Source: Methanocalculus taiwanensis (lineage in GTDB: Archaea; Halobacteriota; Methanomicrobia; Methanomicrobiales; Methanocorpusculaceae). From it: a DNA stretch of 57,822 nt. Below, piece by piece: positions 9,081-16,915 of this stretch. How positions within the stretch are numbered: the first letter of the stretch is position 1; each line of letters opens with the position of its first letter. The DNA is taken from assembly GCF_024372745.1 (NCBI RefSeq), contig NZ_VOTZ01000017.1, forward strand, positions 1-57,822, written 5' to 3'. The position numbers and the translations under genes were made by a program. Below the pieces are notes generated by a model. The model was given only the letters and a program-made list of their open reading frames with translations, did not search any database and was not told where the DNA came from.

Positions 9081-9883
9081 ATGCCTGCCCGGGAAAGAGC
9101 ATCTTCGATGGAGTGAAGTTTCTGTTTTATCTCTTTGAATTCATCATCAAGGCATTTTCCTGTCTCCTTTCGAAGACGTACAATCTCTTCTTTTGTCTCT
9201 TTCCCGGTCTGGTGCATCAGGTCTTGTTTTTCGAGCATCTGATCCGATTTCTCCAGCATCTGATCCTGCTTTCCTAACATCTGATCCTGCTTTCCTAACA
9301 TCTGATCCGATTTCTCCAGCATCTGATCCGATTTCTCCAGCATCTGATCCGATTTCTCCAACATCTGATCCTGTTTTTCGAGCATCTGATCCTGCTTCCC
9401 TAACATCAGATCCGATTTCTCCAACATCTGATCCTGTTTTTCGAGCATCTGATCCTGCTTCCCTAACATCAGATCCTGTTTCTCCAGCATCTGACTCTGT
9501 AACTGAAGGCTTGTTTTCGTATGATCGAGGGTTGCTTTTGAAACATCCAGTATTTCATGCATGATCATCCCGGCATAATCCATCCTTTCGAATGTTTCCT
9601 CCTGAATATCTCCCCTGATTATGTTAAACCTCTTCCATTCACCTGTTGCATCCCCCCATTCTACATGACATGAGGTGACCTGTATCGGGTAGCGAAGTAT
9701 GTTAATTTCTTTTATAAAGGTATGAATATCCTCTTCCCTCCCTTCGGCAACAATCTCGACTTCCTCTGTATCGAGATTCTTTACATACCCTGTAATACCA
9801 CCCTTAACCGCTTCTTTGCGAACATGCTCCCGATAGCCGACCTTCTGGACATAGCCATCAACGATCACATGAATTCGTCTCAT
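9071..9883 (-). CDS. Acylphosphatase domain fused to a heptad-repeat coiled coil
   Basis: A 270-residue protein. Residues 1-91 are an acylphosphatase-like domain (HVIVDGYVQKVGYREHVRKEA, then GYVKNLDTEEVEIVAEG). The usual GxVQGVGFR loop is altered to GYVQKVGYR but keeps the arginine. Residues 132-222 are 13 tandem copies of the heptad ML[EG]K[QS]D[QL], predicted to form a long charged coiled coil. The C-terminus is a further Lys/Glu-rich helix. The function is unknown: the acylphosphatase part may still hydrolyse carboxyl-phosphates or may only bind. It lies between the two DUF447 repeats, beside a broken hicB. Confidence 0.75.
   Translation of the reverse strand: MRRIHVIVDGYVQKVGYREHVRKEAVKGGITGYVKNLDTEEVEIVAEGREEDIHTFIKEINILRYPIQVTSCHVEWGDATGEWKRFNIIRGDIQEETFERMDYAGMIMHEILDVSKATLDHTKTSLQLQSQMLEKQDLMLGKQDQMLEKQDQMLEKSDLMLGKQDQMLEKQDQMLEKSDQMLEKSDQMLEKSDQMLGKQDQMLGKQDQMLEKSDQMLEKQDLMHQTGKETKEEIVRLRKETGKCLDDEFKEIKQKLHSIEDALSRAGIQV
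9218..9490 (-). repeat. 21-bp minisatellite, 13 units, coding
   Basis: Thirteen in-frame units of 21 bp encode the ML[EG]K[QS]D[QL] heptads of the acylphosphatase/coiled-coil gene. Units come in two main DNA forms, one coding KSD and one coding KQD, shuffled along the array. This is typical of expansion by slippage or unequal exchange. Confidence 0.95.
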
Positions 9884-10051
9884 TAATTATCACTATAGGA
9901 AGGGAATATAAAAATAGTTTCTTCTGAACCGCAGAGACTGGTTAGAGAAAGAGGAGACTGCGCCACAGTACGTAAGGTATGAGCTTGATCAGACACTAAC
10001 AAGCACCCTCCTCTCTGAAGACAGAATGATTACTCTCTATCCGGAATCTCT

Positions 10052-10396
10052 ATGAGGCACACAATTTCAACTGAGCTGGCCAATGGCACTCCGATACACC
10101 GCCTCGCCGCCGCCGAGGCATGGGTTGCCTTCCGGGCAGAGGTGATCGGCGAGAGCAGCGAGGCATACAGCATCCTCCTCACGCCGCTCAGAGAAGAGGT
10201 GCTGGTTCGCTCCATCCGTCCGGTGAACCGGGGCTTCAACGCGATCATCGAGGCGGCGGTGCACGGCACCCGGTACATCATGAACCATGATCCAGAACTG
10301 GAGTGGCTGATCCGGCATCACCTGGCGCTTGCGAGGAAGTGCGGGGGCGAGCGGGAGAAGCAGGCGGCTGGGATGGTTGAGGGGTTGTTAAAATAG
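10052..10396 (+). pseudogene. DUF447 C-terminal fragment (duplicate)
   Basis: An open frame of 114 codons. Its residues from HRLAAAEAWVAFRAEVIG to the end copy the C-terminal half of the DUF447 protein. The N-terminal flavin-fold half is absent. The first 15 codons (MRHTISTELANGTPI) are unrelated. No ribosome-binding site is evident before the ATG. It is best read as a truncated duplicate. Upstream, 9920-10055 holds another short open frame (ending RMITLYPESL) that I do not recognise. Confidence 0.8.
10097..10387 (+). repeat. Direct repeat, copy 2 (DUF447 3' end)
   Basis: Gapless match to 8481-8771 at about 93% identity by hand count. Many differences fall at codon third positions. The copy therefore probably stayed coding for some time, or came from a relative's gene. 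Confidence 0.95.
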
Positions 10397-10411
10397 AAAA
10401 GGGTTGTTAGG

Positions 10412-10786
10412 TTAGAACTGCTTGTCGAAGATGACTTGCGTTGTTCCATCATTAAATGTTCCAGTAATAATAACCCTTTCTCCAGGCGAAAATTCGATAA
10501 GATCAAGATCACCGATTTGGGGGTTTTCGCCACTGTCGTCATTAGCTGGTGATGTAACATTCCAATAAGCGATATTCGTCAGATCAGCACCACCCTGCCA
10601 GGTTATCTCACCATATGTAGCATTAGTTTGTGAAACCGTCAGCCCAACAACCTTCGCACCCTGGACATTGCCAACGAGTCCGAAGACAAACGCTGCAATG
10701 ACTGCAGCTAAGATCACCGTGATGGCGACCATCAGGATAACACCGATAACCGGTGATACCGCATCGTCATTTCTCTTCATAGTCAT
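10412..10786 (-). CDS. Archaeal type IV pilin-like protein
   Basis: A small secreted protein starting MTMKRNDDAVSPVIGVILMVAIT. This is the class III (prepilin) signal of archaeal pilins. A short charged leader ends before VSPVIG, then a roughly 25-residue hydrophobic helix (VILMVAITVILAAVIAAFVFG) forms the filament core. The remainder is a short beta-rich domain. A prepilin peptidase would cut before the hydrophobic segment. The start at 10786 follows GAGGTG by 8 nt; ATG 10780 is an alternative. No assembly ATPase or membrane platform gene is nearby. Confidence 0.85.
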   Translation of the reverse strand: MTMKRNDDAVSPVIGVILMVAITVILAAVIAAFVFGLVGNVQGAKVVGLTVSQTNATYGEITWQGGADLTNIAYWNVTSPANDDSGENPQIGDLDLIEFSPGERVIITGTFNDGTTQVIFDKQF

Positions 10787-10852
10787 AATCGTACACCTCA
10801 CTGCCGAAATCCAACCGGATCCGGTGTGTATGATGATTCAATGGGGAATGAA

Positions 10853-10862
10853 CTATATAAAT
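10853..10862 (-). promoter_or_regulatory. TATA box of the pilin gene
   Basis: On the minus strand this reads ATTTATATAG, about 67 nt before the chosen pilin start. It would give a leader of about 40 nt. Confidence 0.55.
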
Positions 10863-10950
10863 ACTATGTCGGCAGGCGTGGGGAGAAAGGAAAAATATTC
10901 GGAAACCAGAGAGGGAAATATTATTTCGTTTTTTACAGTTTTTACGTAAT

Positions 10951-11379
10951 TTATTTCACCAATCGATACCGGATCACCCCATCCACCTCCTCAGATAGCC
11001 AGTCAGGCAGGAGCCCGGCGAGGAGTCCCCGCAGGTAGGCACCGGCAATAAGGTGGCAACAGAGGGGATGATCGGCCGGGATAGTGAAATCCGTCCTGAT
11101 AATGATCCCGGTATCACACTTCCGCTCATAGGGCACCCCGATAGTGATCAGGAAGCTCTCGACAACCGTAAGAATATCTTCACCCTGCACCCGCTCCCGG
11201 AACCCGGTGCCATGTTCCTTCCCAATCAAAAAGGTATGACGGGTGACGGCATCGCGAACCTCAGGAGAGGGATCTTCGGCAAGGCGGGCGAGGAGGGGGG
11301 CAGCGATCCGGTTCTTCCCAAAAAACCTGGAGGTCTTGCTGATCGTCCAGTCCCGTGCAAATGAAGATCCAAGTCGCAT
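10951..11379 (-). CDS. Conserved hypothetical protein
   Basis: A 142-residue soluble protein that I do not recognise. Residues 25-50 (PLLARLAEDPSPEVRDAVTRH) look like one HEAT-type helical repeat. The C-terminal part has a Cys-Cys-His stretch (HPLCCHLIAGAYLRGLLAGL), reminiscent of small-molecule-binding domains such as V4R but too short to assign. AGGGGGT lies about 9 nt before the ATG. It is followed by the small membrane protein gene at 11421 with 41 nt between. Confidence 0.55.
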   Translation of the reverse strand: MRLGSSFARDWTISKTSRFFGKNRIAAPLLARLAEDPSPEVRDAVTRHTFLIGKEHGTGFRERVQGEDILTVVESFLITIGVPYERKCDTGIIIRTDFTIPADHPLCCHLIAGAYLRGLLAGLLPDWLSEEVDGVIRYRLVK

Positions 11380-11420
11380 CCTCTTTTGACCCCCTTGAAT
11401 TATATGCCCTCAGATACTCC

Positions 11421-11696
11421 CTATCTGACAACTCCAGTGATCATGCAGCCGATTCCGGCAATCTGGAAGAGGCGGGCGATCACAATCGACCAGTACGAGA
11501 GAAACGTCTCTCCCTGAATAATAGTGACGATATCAGTGAAGACGATACCAATCACCAGGAGAAATAACCCCAGGTTAAAAAGGAGGAGCGTCTGATCCTT
11601 TACACGCTTATAGCTCAGGTACACAAGCACATTCAATGCCGCCCCCATCAGGAGAGTGATGATCGCAAGTACCCCATGCAGAAATTCAAAAGCCAT
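11421..11696 (-). CDS. Small membrane protein, three predicted helices
   Basis: A 91-residue protein made largely of hydrophobic segments (about residues 5-28, 37-60 and 67-90). A short basic loop, SYKRVKDQT, links the first two. GGGAGAG sits 5 nt before the ATG, so it is probably expressed. No family recognised. It lies downstream of the Lrp-type regulator on the same strand, 41 nt apart. Confidence 0.6.
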   Translation of the reverse strand: MAFEFLHGVLAIITLLMGAALNVLVYLSYKRVKDQTLLLFNLGLFLLVIGIVFTDIVTIIQGETFLSYWSIVIARLFQIAGIGCMITGVVR

Positions 11697-11737
11697 GGCT
11701 CTCTCCCATAAAAACCACGCTAACCAACATATCCAGC

Positions 11738-12178
11738 CTAACCAACATATGTCTGCTCCTTGATCTTCTTTACAGCCAGAATGGTATTCACCTCGCGAAC
11801 CCCCGGTAGTGCCGAGAGCGGGTGAATCAGATCAGTCTTCAGCTCAGAGATGTCCGCTGTCACCGCCTTCACCAGATAATCATTTGGCTCGAGCACCTCA
11901 AAGACCTCCCGCACAATCTGTTTCCCTGCGAGATAGGCGATCAGATCTGTTGCTGACTCGGGATCAACCTTGATCGAGAGGAATGAAACCAGACGGCGTG
12001 GGAAGAATTCAGGATTAATAGCAATAGTAAACCGCTCGATCACACCTTCCTGCTTCAGCCGCTCGATCCGCTTGAATACAGTGGAGGGAGCAATGGAGAG
12101 CCGCTTTCCGAGATCTGCAAGCGGGATTTTGGCATCCCCCATCAGTGCTTCAAGGATGGCATGATCGGTCGCATCCAT
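11738..12178 (-). CDS. Lrp/AsnC family transcriptional regulator
   Basis: About 146 residues: an N-terminal winged helix-turn-helix (DHAILEALMGDAKIPLADLGKRL, then APSTVFKRIERLKQEGVIERF), followed by a RAM ligand-binding domain ending in LPGVREVNTILAVKK. Such proteins form octamers and sense amino acids. The frame extends upstream to 12304, inside thiD, but family members start near MDATDHAIL, so ATG 12178 is preferred. The target is unknown; thiD lies directly upstream on the same strand. Confidence 0.85.
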   Translation of the reverse strand: MDATDHAILEALMGDAKIPLADLGKRLSIAPSTVFKRIERLKQEGVIERFTIAINPEFFPRRLVSFLSIKVDPESATDLIAYLAGKQIVREVFEVLEPNDYLVKAVTADISELKTDLIHPLSALPGVREVNTILAVKKIKEQTYVG

Positions 12179-12206
12179 TATGGAGATGATGGTCAATTGG
12201 ATCAGA

Positions 12207-13028
12207 TTAATGGATCGATTTGTCTCCGGGAACCGCCCCCCGCCAGAATGGATTGGGCACCGCCCCCCCCGAAGGAAGGTGGATCGCTTCCCGGATTGCG
12301 CCATCTATGAACTGCTTGGCTCCGGATAGAGCCATGGGAAGATCCCGTCCCAGGCTGAGCTCTGATGCAATCGCAGAGGCAAAACAGCATCCCGAACCAT
12401 GCACCTCGTAGGGATATCGTGGAGCTTCATATGTGATCTCAAGGTCATGTGTGATAAGCAGATCAACTGCTTTTTTATCATTCCCACGATGCCCGCCTTT
12501 CATCACAACCGCATCTGCGCCATAAGAGAGGAAGACCGAGCCCGCTTCCTGCATATCATCGAGGGAGCGGATCGGTGAGATCCCGCTCAGGATCTCCGCC
12601 TCAGGGATATTCGGGGTCACGACCGTTGCACGGGGAATCAGGCCGTCTGTCAACAATCTCAGGGCTTCTTCTGTGATCAGCCGGTGGCCGCTTGTCGAGA
12701 CGATCACCGGATCGAGGACAAGGGGGACGCCCGCCGGAAGTGAGTCGATCACCGCACCAATGACCGCAGCATCCCCAAGCATACCCGTCTTCCAGGCAGA
12801 AACAGAAAACTCCTCGCAGAGGGTCGTAATCTGCGCTGAAACGGAATCAGCTGACTGCACCCACGCCCCGGTCACCTTTCTGGTATTCTGGGCCGTGACT
12901 GCTGTTACCACTGAAAGACCATAGATGCCATATGCAGCAAAGGTCTTCAGATCAATCTGAAGGCCGGCGCCTCCGCTTGAATCAGAACCGGCGATTGTGC
13001 AGGCGGCGGGGAGCACGTGAGAGATCAT
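12207..13028 (-). CDS. thiD: Hydroxymethylpyrimidine/phosphomethylpyrimidine kinase
   Basis: A ribokinase-fold enzyme that phosphorylates HMP and HMP-P for thiamine synthesis. Signatures are the N-terminal CTIAGSDSSGGAGLQIDLKTF, LVLDPVIVSTSGHRL and the C-terminal VHGSGCCFASAIASEL anion-hole region. About 274 residues, a normal length for stand-alone ThiD; the ThiN domain found in some archaeal fusions is absent. Start chosen at ATG 13028; a GTG at 13046 in the same frame is possible. No TPP riboswitch was recognised upstream. Confidence 0.9.
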   Translation of the reverse strand: MISHVLPAACTIAGSDSSGGAGLQIDLKTFAAYGIYGLSVVTAVTAQNTRKVTGAWVQSADSVSAQITTLCEEFSVSAWKTGMLGDAAVIGAVIDSLPAGVPLVLDPVIVSTSGHRLITEEALRLLTDGLIPRATVVTPNIPEAEILSGISPIRSLDDMQEAGSVFLSYGADAVVMKGGHRGNDKKAVDLLITHDLEITYEAPRYPYEVHGSGCCFASAIASELSLGRDLPMALSGAKQFIDGAIREAIHLPSGGAVPNPFWRGAVPGDKSIH

Positions 13029-13173
13029 AAACACTAGAAGACTCACCCTGCCATATCATCAGGATTGCGATCGGTTTCATGCGCTCCAGCCTGATAGACC
13101 TGTGATCCTGCAGTATCACCTGAGGTGGTCAGGATCACGCCTTTATTGCCGTTCCCGATCAATAGAGTCATAT

Positions 13174-14490
13174 ATGGATATTGAAGGATATGTGCGCAGG
13201 CATCTGGCTGGCGGGTGCCCTGATGAAGACCTGCGCATCCGACTCCGTGATCGGATCCTCGAGATAAAGGACCTCCCCTTTGAATACGCAGAGGCATTTG
13301 CACAAGCCGCAATCGAGGAAGTGAGACTCACCGAAGGCCTGAAAGGAGACCTCTTCACCTATGAAAAAGCTGGCGTCTCGATGGGAGAGTTTGGCGTCGG
13401 ATCACGAGGCACCGGAGACTTCTACGCACACAGAAAGATCGCTCAGATCATCGGGGACACGGGTGCATCAGTCGGCGTATCAGAGATGGATGACGGCGGG
13501 GTTGTCCAGGCTGGCGGCCGGTATATCATTGCAACCGTCGACGGCATGCACTCCCGCCTCTCGGACTTTCCCTTCCTTGCAGGCTTTCATGCCACACGGG
13601 CAACCCTCCGCGACGTCTACGTGATGGGAGCAACTCCGGCCGGGCTCATCTCCGACATTCACGTCGCAGATGATGGCGATGTTGCAAAGATCTTCGACTA
13701 TACCGCCGGGATCACAACCGTATCAGAGGCACTTGGCGTTCCCCTCATCGCCGGATCCACGCTCCGTATCGGTGGCGACATGGTGATCGGCGACCGGATG
13801 ACCGGATGTGTCGGTGTTGTCGGGGTTGCAGATCATATCACTGCCCGGAGAAAGATCATGCCGGGCGATCTCTTCCTTATGACTGAAGGATCCGGTGGAG
13901 GCACAATAGCAACAGCAGCAATCTATTCGGGCAATGCGGAGTATGTGGACGAGACGATCAACCTCCATTTCCTCCGTGCCTGCGATGCCCTTGTTAAAGA
14001 TCCAATCTTCCCTGAGATCCACGCAATGACCGATGTAACAAACGGAGGGCTCCGCGGCGACACCTACGAGATGGCTGAGACAGCAGGCTGCCGGATTCTC
14101 ATTGAAGAGGAGAAGATTCGGACGCTCATCAACCCGCGTGTACTCACGCTTCTTGACACACTCGGGATTGATTACCTTGGCGTATCCATCGACGCGCTCC
14201 TTGTCGTTGTGCCACCAGAAGCAGCAGAACGAGTCCTCTCAGTCATCAGAAAAACCGGAGTTACCGTTGACATCATCGGCAGGGCAGAAGAGGGGCCGGC
14301 AGAATCCATTCTCCTCTCAAACGGAGTCGAGACAGATTTCTCACCGCAGTTTCGGGAAGCTGCATATACGCCTCTGAAGAAGGTTGTGGAAAAGCATTCC
14401 GGTGATTTTGAAGCGATGAAAAAGAATGTTGACCGGGCAGCAGATGCAGCACGGGAGAAGAAACAGCGAATACTGAAACGGCTCCAATAA
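13174..14490 (+). CDS. AIR synthase-related protein (PurM/HypE/SelD superfamily)
   Basis: About 438 residues with the superfamily's two-domain layout. Family landmarks include GVGSRGTGDFYAHRKIAQIIG, DDGGVVQAGGRYIIATVDGMHS, MGATPAGLISDIHVADDGD and MTDVTNGGLRGDTYEMA. It belongs to an archaeal branch (COG1973-like) whose substrate is not known. Relatives make phosphorylated or dehydrated ATP-dependent products. The C-terminus has an extra Lys-rich helix. The frame is open from 13102, but homologues start near MDIEGYVRRHL. Its stop abuts the stop of the convergent methyltransferase with no gap. Confidence 0.75.
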   Translation: MDIEGYVRRHLAGGCPDEDLRIRLRDRILEIKDLPFEYAEAFAQAAIEEVRLTEGLKGDLFTYEKAGVSMGEFGVGSRGTGDFYAHRKIAQIIGDTGASVGVSEMDDGGVVQAGGRYIIATVDGMHSRLSDFPFLAGFHATRATLRDVYVMGATPAGLISDIHVADDGDVAKIFDYTAGITTVSEALGVPLIAGSTLRIGGDMVIGDRMTGCVGVVGVADHITARRKIMPGDLFLMTEGSGGGTIATAAIYSGNAEYVDETINLHFLRACDALVKDPIFPEIHAMTDVTNGGLRGDTYEMAETAGCRILIEEEKIRTLINPRVLTLLDTLGIDYLGVSIDALLVVVPPEAAERVLSVIRKTGVTVDIIGRAEEGPAESILLSNGVETDFSPQFREAAYTPLKKVVEKHSGDFEAMKKNVDRAADAAREKKQRILKRLQ

Positions 14491-15207
14491 TTATTCCTTT
14501 TTTCCACTCACACAGACATTAAAGGCAAGATAGGGGATATGCGCCTCAATGAATGGCTCACAGCGCTGCGCAATTCCAAAGAGCCGTGGAGAGAGAGTGT
14601 AATGAGCAAACGAGCAGCGTGCTGAACTGACATCTACAAACCCAGCCTCTGAAAACATCTTTTCCATCTCTTCTCCGGTATAATAGTGTTCGCCGAAATC
14701 CCCCATTCCTATCTTATTATAGCCAAGACGCTCTCCAAGCCGGTAGAAAAACGGCACCATCCAGGTGAGCATATTCCAGGAGAGTGCACAGATCGCGATC
14801 CGGCCACCGGGTTTGAGGATGCGATATGACTCACGCAGCATCGCCTCTGGATCATGTAAGTACGTAAAAGCAAGCAGGCTTGCGACACTGTCGAATATCT
14901 CATCATCAAACGGGAGAACGTCAGCTGTCCCGACCAGAAATTCAGATTCCGGGCAGCGGAGACGGGCCATCCCCACCATACCCGGAGAGATATCGAGCCC
15001 GACTGCGCAACCGCCAAGCGTATGATAATGATCGATAAACAGTCCTGTACCACATCCAAGATCCAGAAGGAAACCCCTATTTGGGAGTCTATCAAGAACC
15101 AGTCTGCTGAGATGCTGATGGTACAGCCGCCCCTGCCGGAGATCATACCGCTGGTCATAGACCTCCGCAACTTCATTATAATGTGCCTGTACCTTTGCCC
15201 TGCTCAT
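14491..15207 (-). CDS. Class I SAM-dependent methyltransferase
   Basis: A 238-residue protein of the Methyltransf_11 type. Motif I is LLDLGCGTGLFIDHY, followed by GLDISPGMVGMARLRCP, DVLPFDDEIFDSVAS and LKPGGRIAICAL. The C-terminal region carries a lid (MEKMFSEAGF). The substrate cannot be read from sequence. Last gene of the nmd3-to-methyltransferase operon; its ATG overlaps the preceding stop by 4 nt. Confidence 0.8.
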   Translation of the reverse strand: MSRAKVQAHYNEVAEVYDQRYDLRQGRLYHQHLSRLVLDRLPNRGFLLDLGCGTGLFIDHYHTLGGCAVGLDISPGMVGMARLRCPESEFLVGTADVLPFDDEIFDSVASLLAFTYLHDPEAMLRESYRILKPGGRIAICALSWNMLTWMVPFFYRLGERLGYNKIGMGDFGEHYYTGEEMEKMFSEAGFVDVSSARCSFAHYTLSPRLFGIAQRCEPFIEAHIPYLAFNVCVSGKKE

Positions 15208-16196
15208 ATCTTCAACTCCTCTAAGCTCGCTAAAAAGGCGTTTATCTGGAGATATTCATTCCCTGAGATCCCGAGATTTGAATCTGCTTCTGCAAGCAGG
15301 ATGGTTGCCTCTGGATTGGTGCAACAGATCCTGAGTGAGCGATGGAGTACCCCGATCAGCTCCCTTCCTGAGAGACCATACTCGATCATCAGGCTCTCGG
15401 CAGTTTTGCGTGCAGTTCCCGGATCCCCACGTCTGACTGCATCCACTATCGCATCTCCAAACCGTGAGATCTCGGTATCATCAATTGACTCAGGATTAAT
15501 CGGGGTGCCCAGCTCGACTGCAACCTGGAGATGCATAATCGCTTTTCTCAGATCCCCCCGCACAGCAATGGCAAGCAGTTCGAGATCTTCATCCGGGATC
15601 GCACCGCTTTTTCCTTCAGATGCAAGAATCTCACGCATTCGGGATGTAATAAGGCTGCTCTCTATTGGTAAAAATGAGAGGGGAAGAGTACGGGATCTGA
15701 TTGGGTCGATTATTGCTGCCGGTTGGGTTGTCACAAAGATAAAACGGCAGGTGGCACTAAACCGCTCCATTGTTCTACGAAGGCCGTTCTGTGCATCCTG
15801 TGGGAGCGCATCAGCGCAATCGAAGACGATCACCCTGAAGTCCCGGTTCAGGGGCTTGAGTGAGGCATGCCACCTGACGATATGCTTAAAATTCGAGAGG
15901 ACACTCTGGCCCTTCTGGTAAAGCGGGGTGAACTTCGGGTGTGACTCGAGGTACGCCCTCCCCTGTGAAAAGAGCGTCCCTGAAGAGATAACAGTCACAT
16001 TCTCTGTGGAATAATCCCCATAGATCAGGGATAAGAAGCAGTCAAGCGCCGTTGTCTTCCCCGTCCCTCGGGGACCGGAGAGGAGAAGATGTGGAAACGA
16101 TCCCATATCAGCAAACTGGCGGAGCTGGATTTTGATATGCTCCTCTCCTAAGATCCCCTCAAGCTCTTTGGGGCGGTACTTCTCTATCCAGAGCAT
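15204..16196 (-). CDS. Replication factor C small subunit paralogue with degenerate ATPase motifs
   Basis: A 330-residue AAA+ clamp-loader-like protein starting WIEKYRPKELEGILG. Walker A (GPRGTGKTTA, residues 41-50) is intact. Walker B reads FDCADA (residues 125-130), where RFC small subunits have LDEADA. The sensor-1 Asn in SCNYS is replaced (VTTQPA), and the SRC box reads SRT with the arginine finger kept. It can probably bind ATP, but efficient hydrolysis is doubtful. Some methanogens have a second small RFC subunit alongside the canonical one, so it may be that subunit. The canonical copy is at 24397. Confidence 0.8.
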   Translation of the reverse strand: MLWIEKYRPKELEGILGEEHIKIQLRQFADMGSFPHLLLSGPRGTGKTTALDCFLSLIYGDYSTENVTVISSGTLFSQGRAYLESHPKFTPLYQKGQSVLSNFKHIVRWHASLKPLNRDFRVIVFDCADALPQDAQNGLRRTMERFSATCRFIFVTTQPAAIIDPIRSRTLPLSFLPIESSLITSRMREILASEGKSGAIPDEDLELLAIAVRGDLRKAIMHLQVAVELGTPINPESIDDTEISRFGDAIVDAVRRGDPGTARKTAESLMIEYGLSGRELIGVLHRSLRICCTNPEATILLAEADSNLGISGNEYLQINAFLASLEELKI

Positions 16197-16915
16197 CAGA
16201 TTAACCTCTCCCTCATCTCTCTCAATGCATCTGCGAGGAATTTCTTGTTATCGATCGGGTCTGCAACCTCACTGAGATCTCCGGCACGTTCAGTTTCACA
16301 GAAAGCAGTGATTGCTGGCAGAGCACGGGTTAATTCATCAACTATCGTCAGTGTTGCAAGCCGGGCAGTCCGTGAGAGGGGATTTAAGTCGATTGCTATT
16401 ACGATCCGCCCCATCTTCCTGAGTGCCTCACACCGATCGCCATCCTCAAGTGCAACAAGAATCAGATCCGCAGATCCGATGCCCTCAGGTAGGCAGAGGC
16501 CGCGATCATGAGCAAGCGGGACAAGCCGCTCACAGGTGCCCGTCAGTACCTTGACCCCGTGAGCAACAAGATGGTCGGTAACCTGCCGCATCCTGTCTTC
16601 TGTCCTATGGAAGAGATTCACCTCAACCGCTGCCCCGGTCACCTTCTGGAGATTCGCGATCTCCTGAGCAGCAAGTGCTGCGCAGTTCCCATTCACCGAG
16701 ATGACCGGCCGCTTTGCAGAGATGATCAACTTCGCCGCAAGCCTTTCTGCCGCTGCCGCACTTTCTGTTGTCCTTTCTCCGATCAGATAGTCGAATGCTT
16801 CACCCCGTCCATGAGCGGCAAGTCCCTCCAGAGAGACAAGACCGCTTCTTGCTGCTGCAGCAAGCGCTTCCCGGACCGTAAGGGAACGGTACCGCGGGTG
16901 ATCACGGGGGATCAA
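16196..16915 (-). CDS. 4-phosphopantoate--beta-alanine ligase (archaeal phosphopantothenate synthetase)
   Basis: A 239-residue COG1701 (DUF137) enzyme that joins 4-phosphopantoate and beta-alanine using ATP, replacing bacterial PanC in archaeal CoA synthesis. Signatures are IPRDHPRYRSLTVREAL, GLVSLEGLAAHGRGEAFDYL, NLFHRTEDR, LVALEDGDRCEAL and IAIDLNPLSRTAR. Its ATG overlaps the pantoate kinase stop by 4 nt and its stop overlaps the next start by 1 nt. With pantoate kinase upstream the pair forms the archaeal route. Confidence 0.92.
   Translation of the reverse strand: MIPRDHPRYRSLTVREALAAAARSGLVSLEGLAAHGRGEAFDYLIGERTTESAAAAERLAAKLIISAKRPVISVNGNCAALAAQEIANLQKVTGAAVEVNLFHRTEDRMRQVTDHLVAHGVKVLTGTCERLVPLAHDRGLCLPEGIGSADLILVALEDGDRCEALRKMGRIVIAIDLNPLSRTARLATLTIVDELTRALPAITAFCETERAGDLSEVADPIDNKKFLADALREMRERLI

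Noticed and set aside
9193-9564. CRISPR-like regular repeats, and a plus-strand frame rich in SDPISP repeats
   Set aside because: Units are 21 bp and contiguous, with no spacers. They encode heptads in the minus-strand gene; the plus frame is its shadow.
9920-10055. Short open frame ending RMITLYPESL before the DUF447 fragment
   Set aside because: No start codon, no recognisable family and only about 45 codons; noted in the neighbouring entry but not listed as a gene.
10951-11379. Possible V4R or other named sensor domain
   Set aside because: Only a short Cys-Cys-His and Gly/Leu stretch is suggestive. Length and the rest of the sequence do not support a named family.
12178-13173. TPP riboswitch before thiD
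   Set aside because: No conserved TPP-aptamer core could be found in the short leader.
15204-16196. Calling this gene rfcS or rfcL
   Set aside because: The canonical small subunit is at 24397 and large subunits are longer with extra C-terminal regions. The catalytic motifs here are degenerate.
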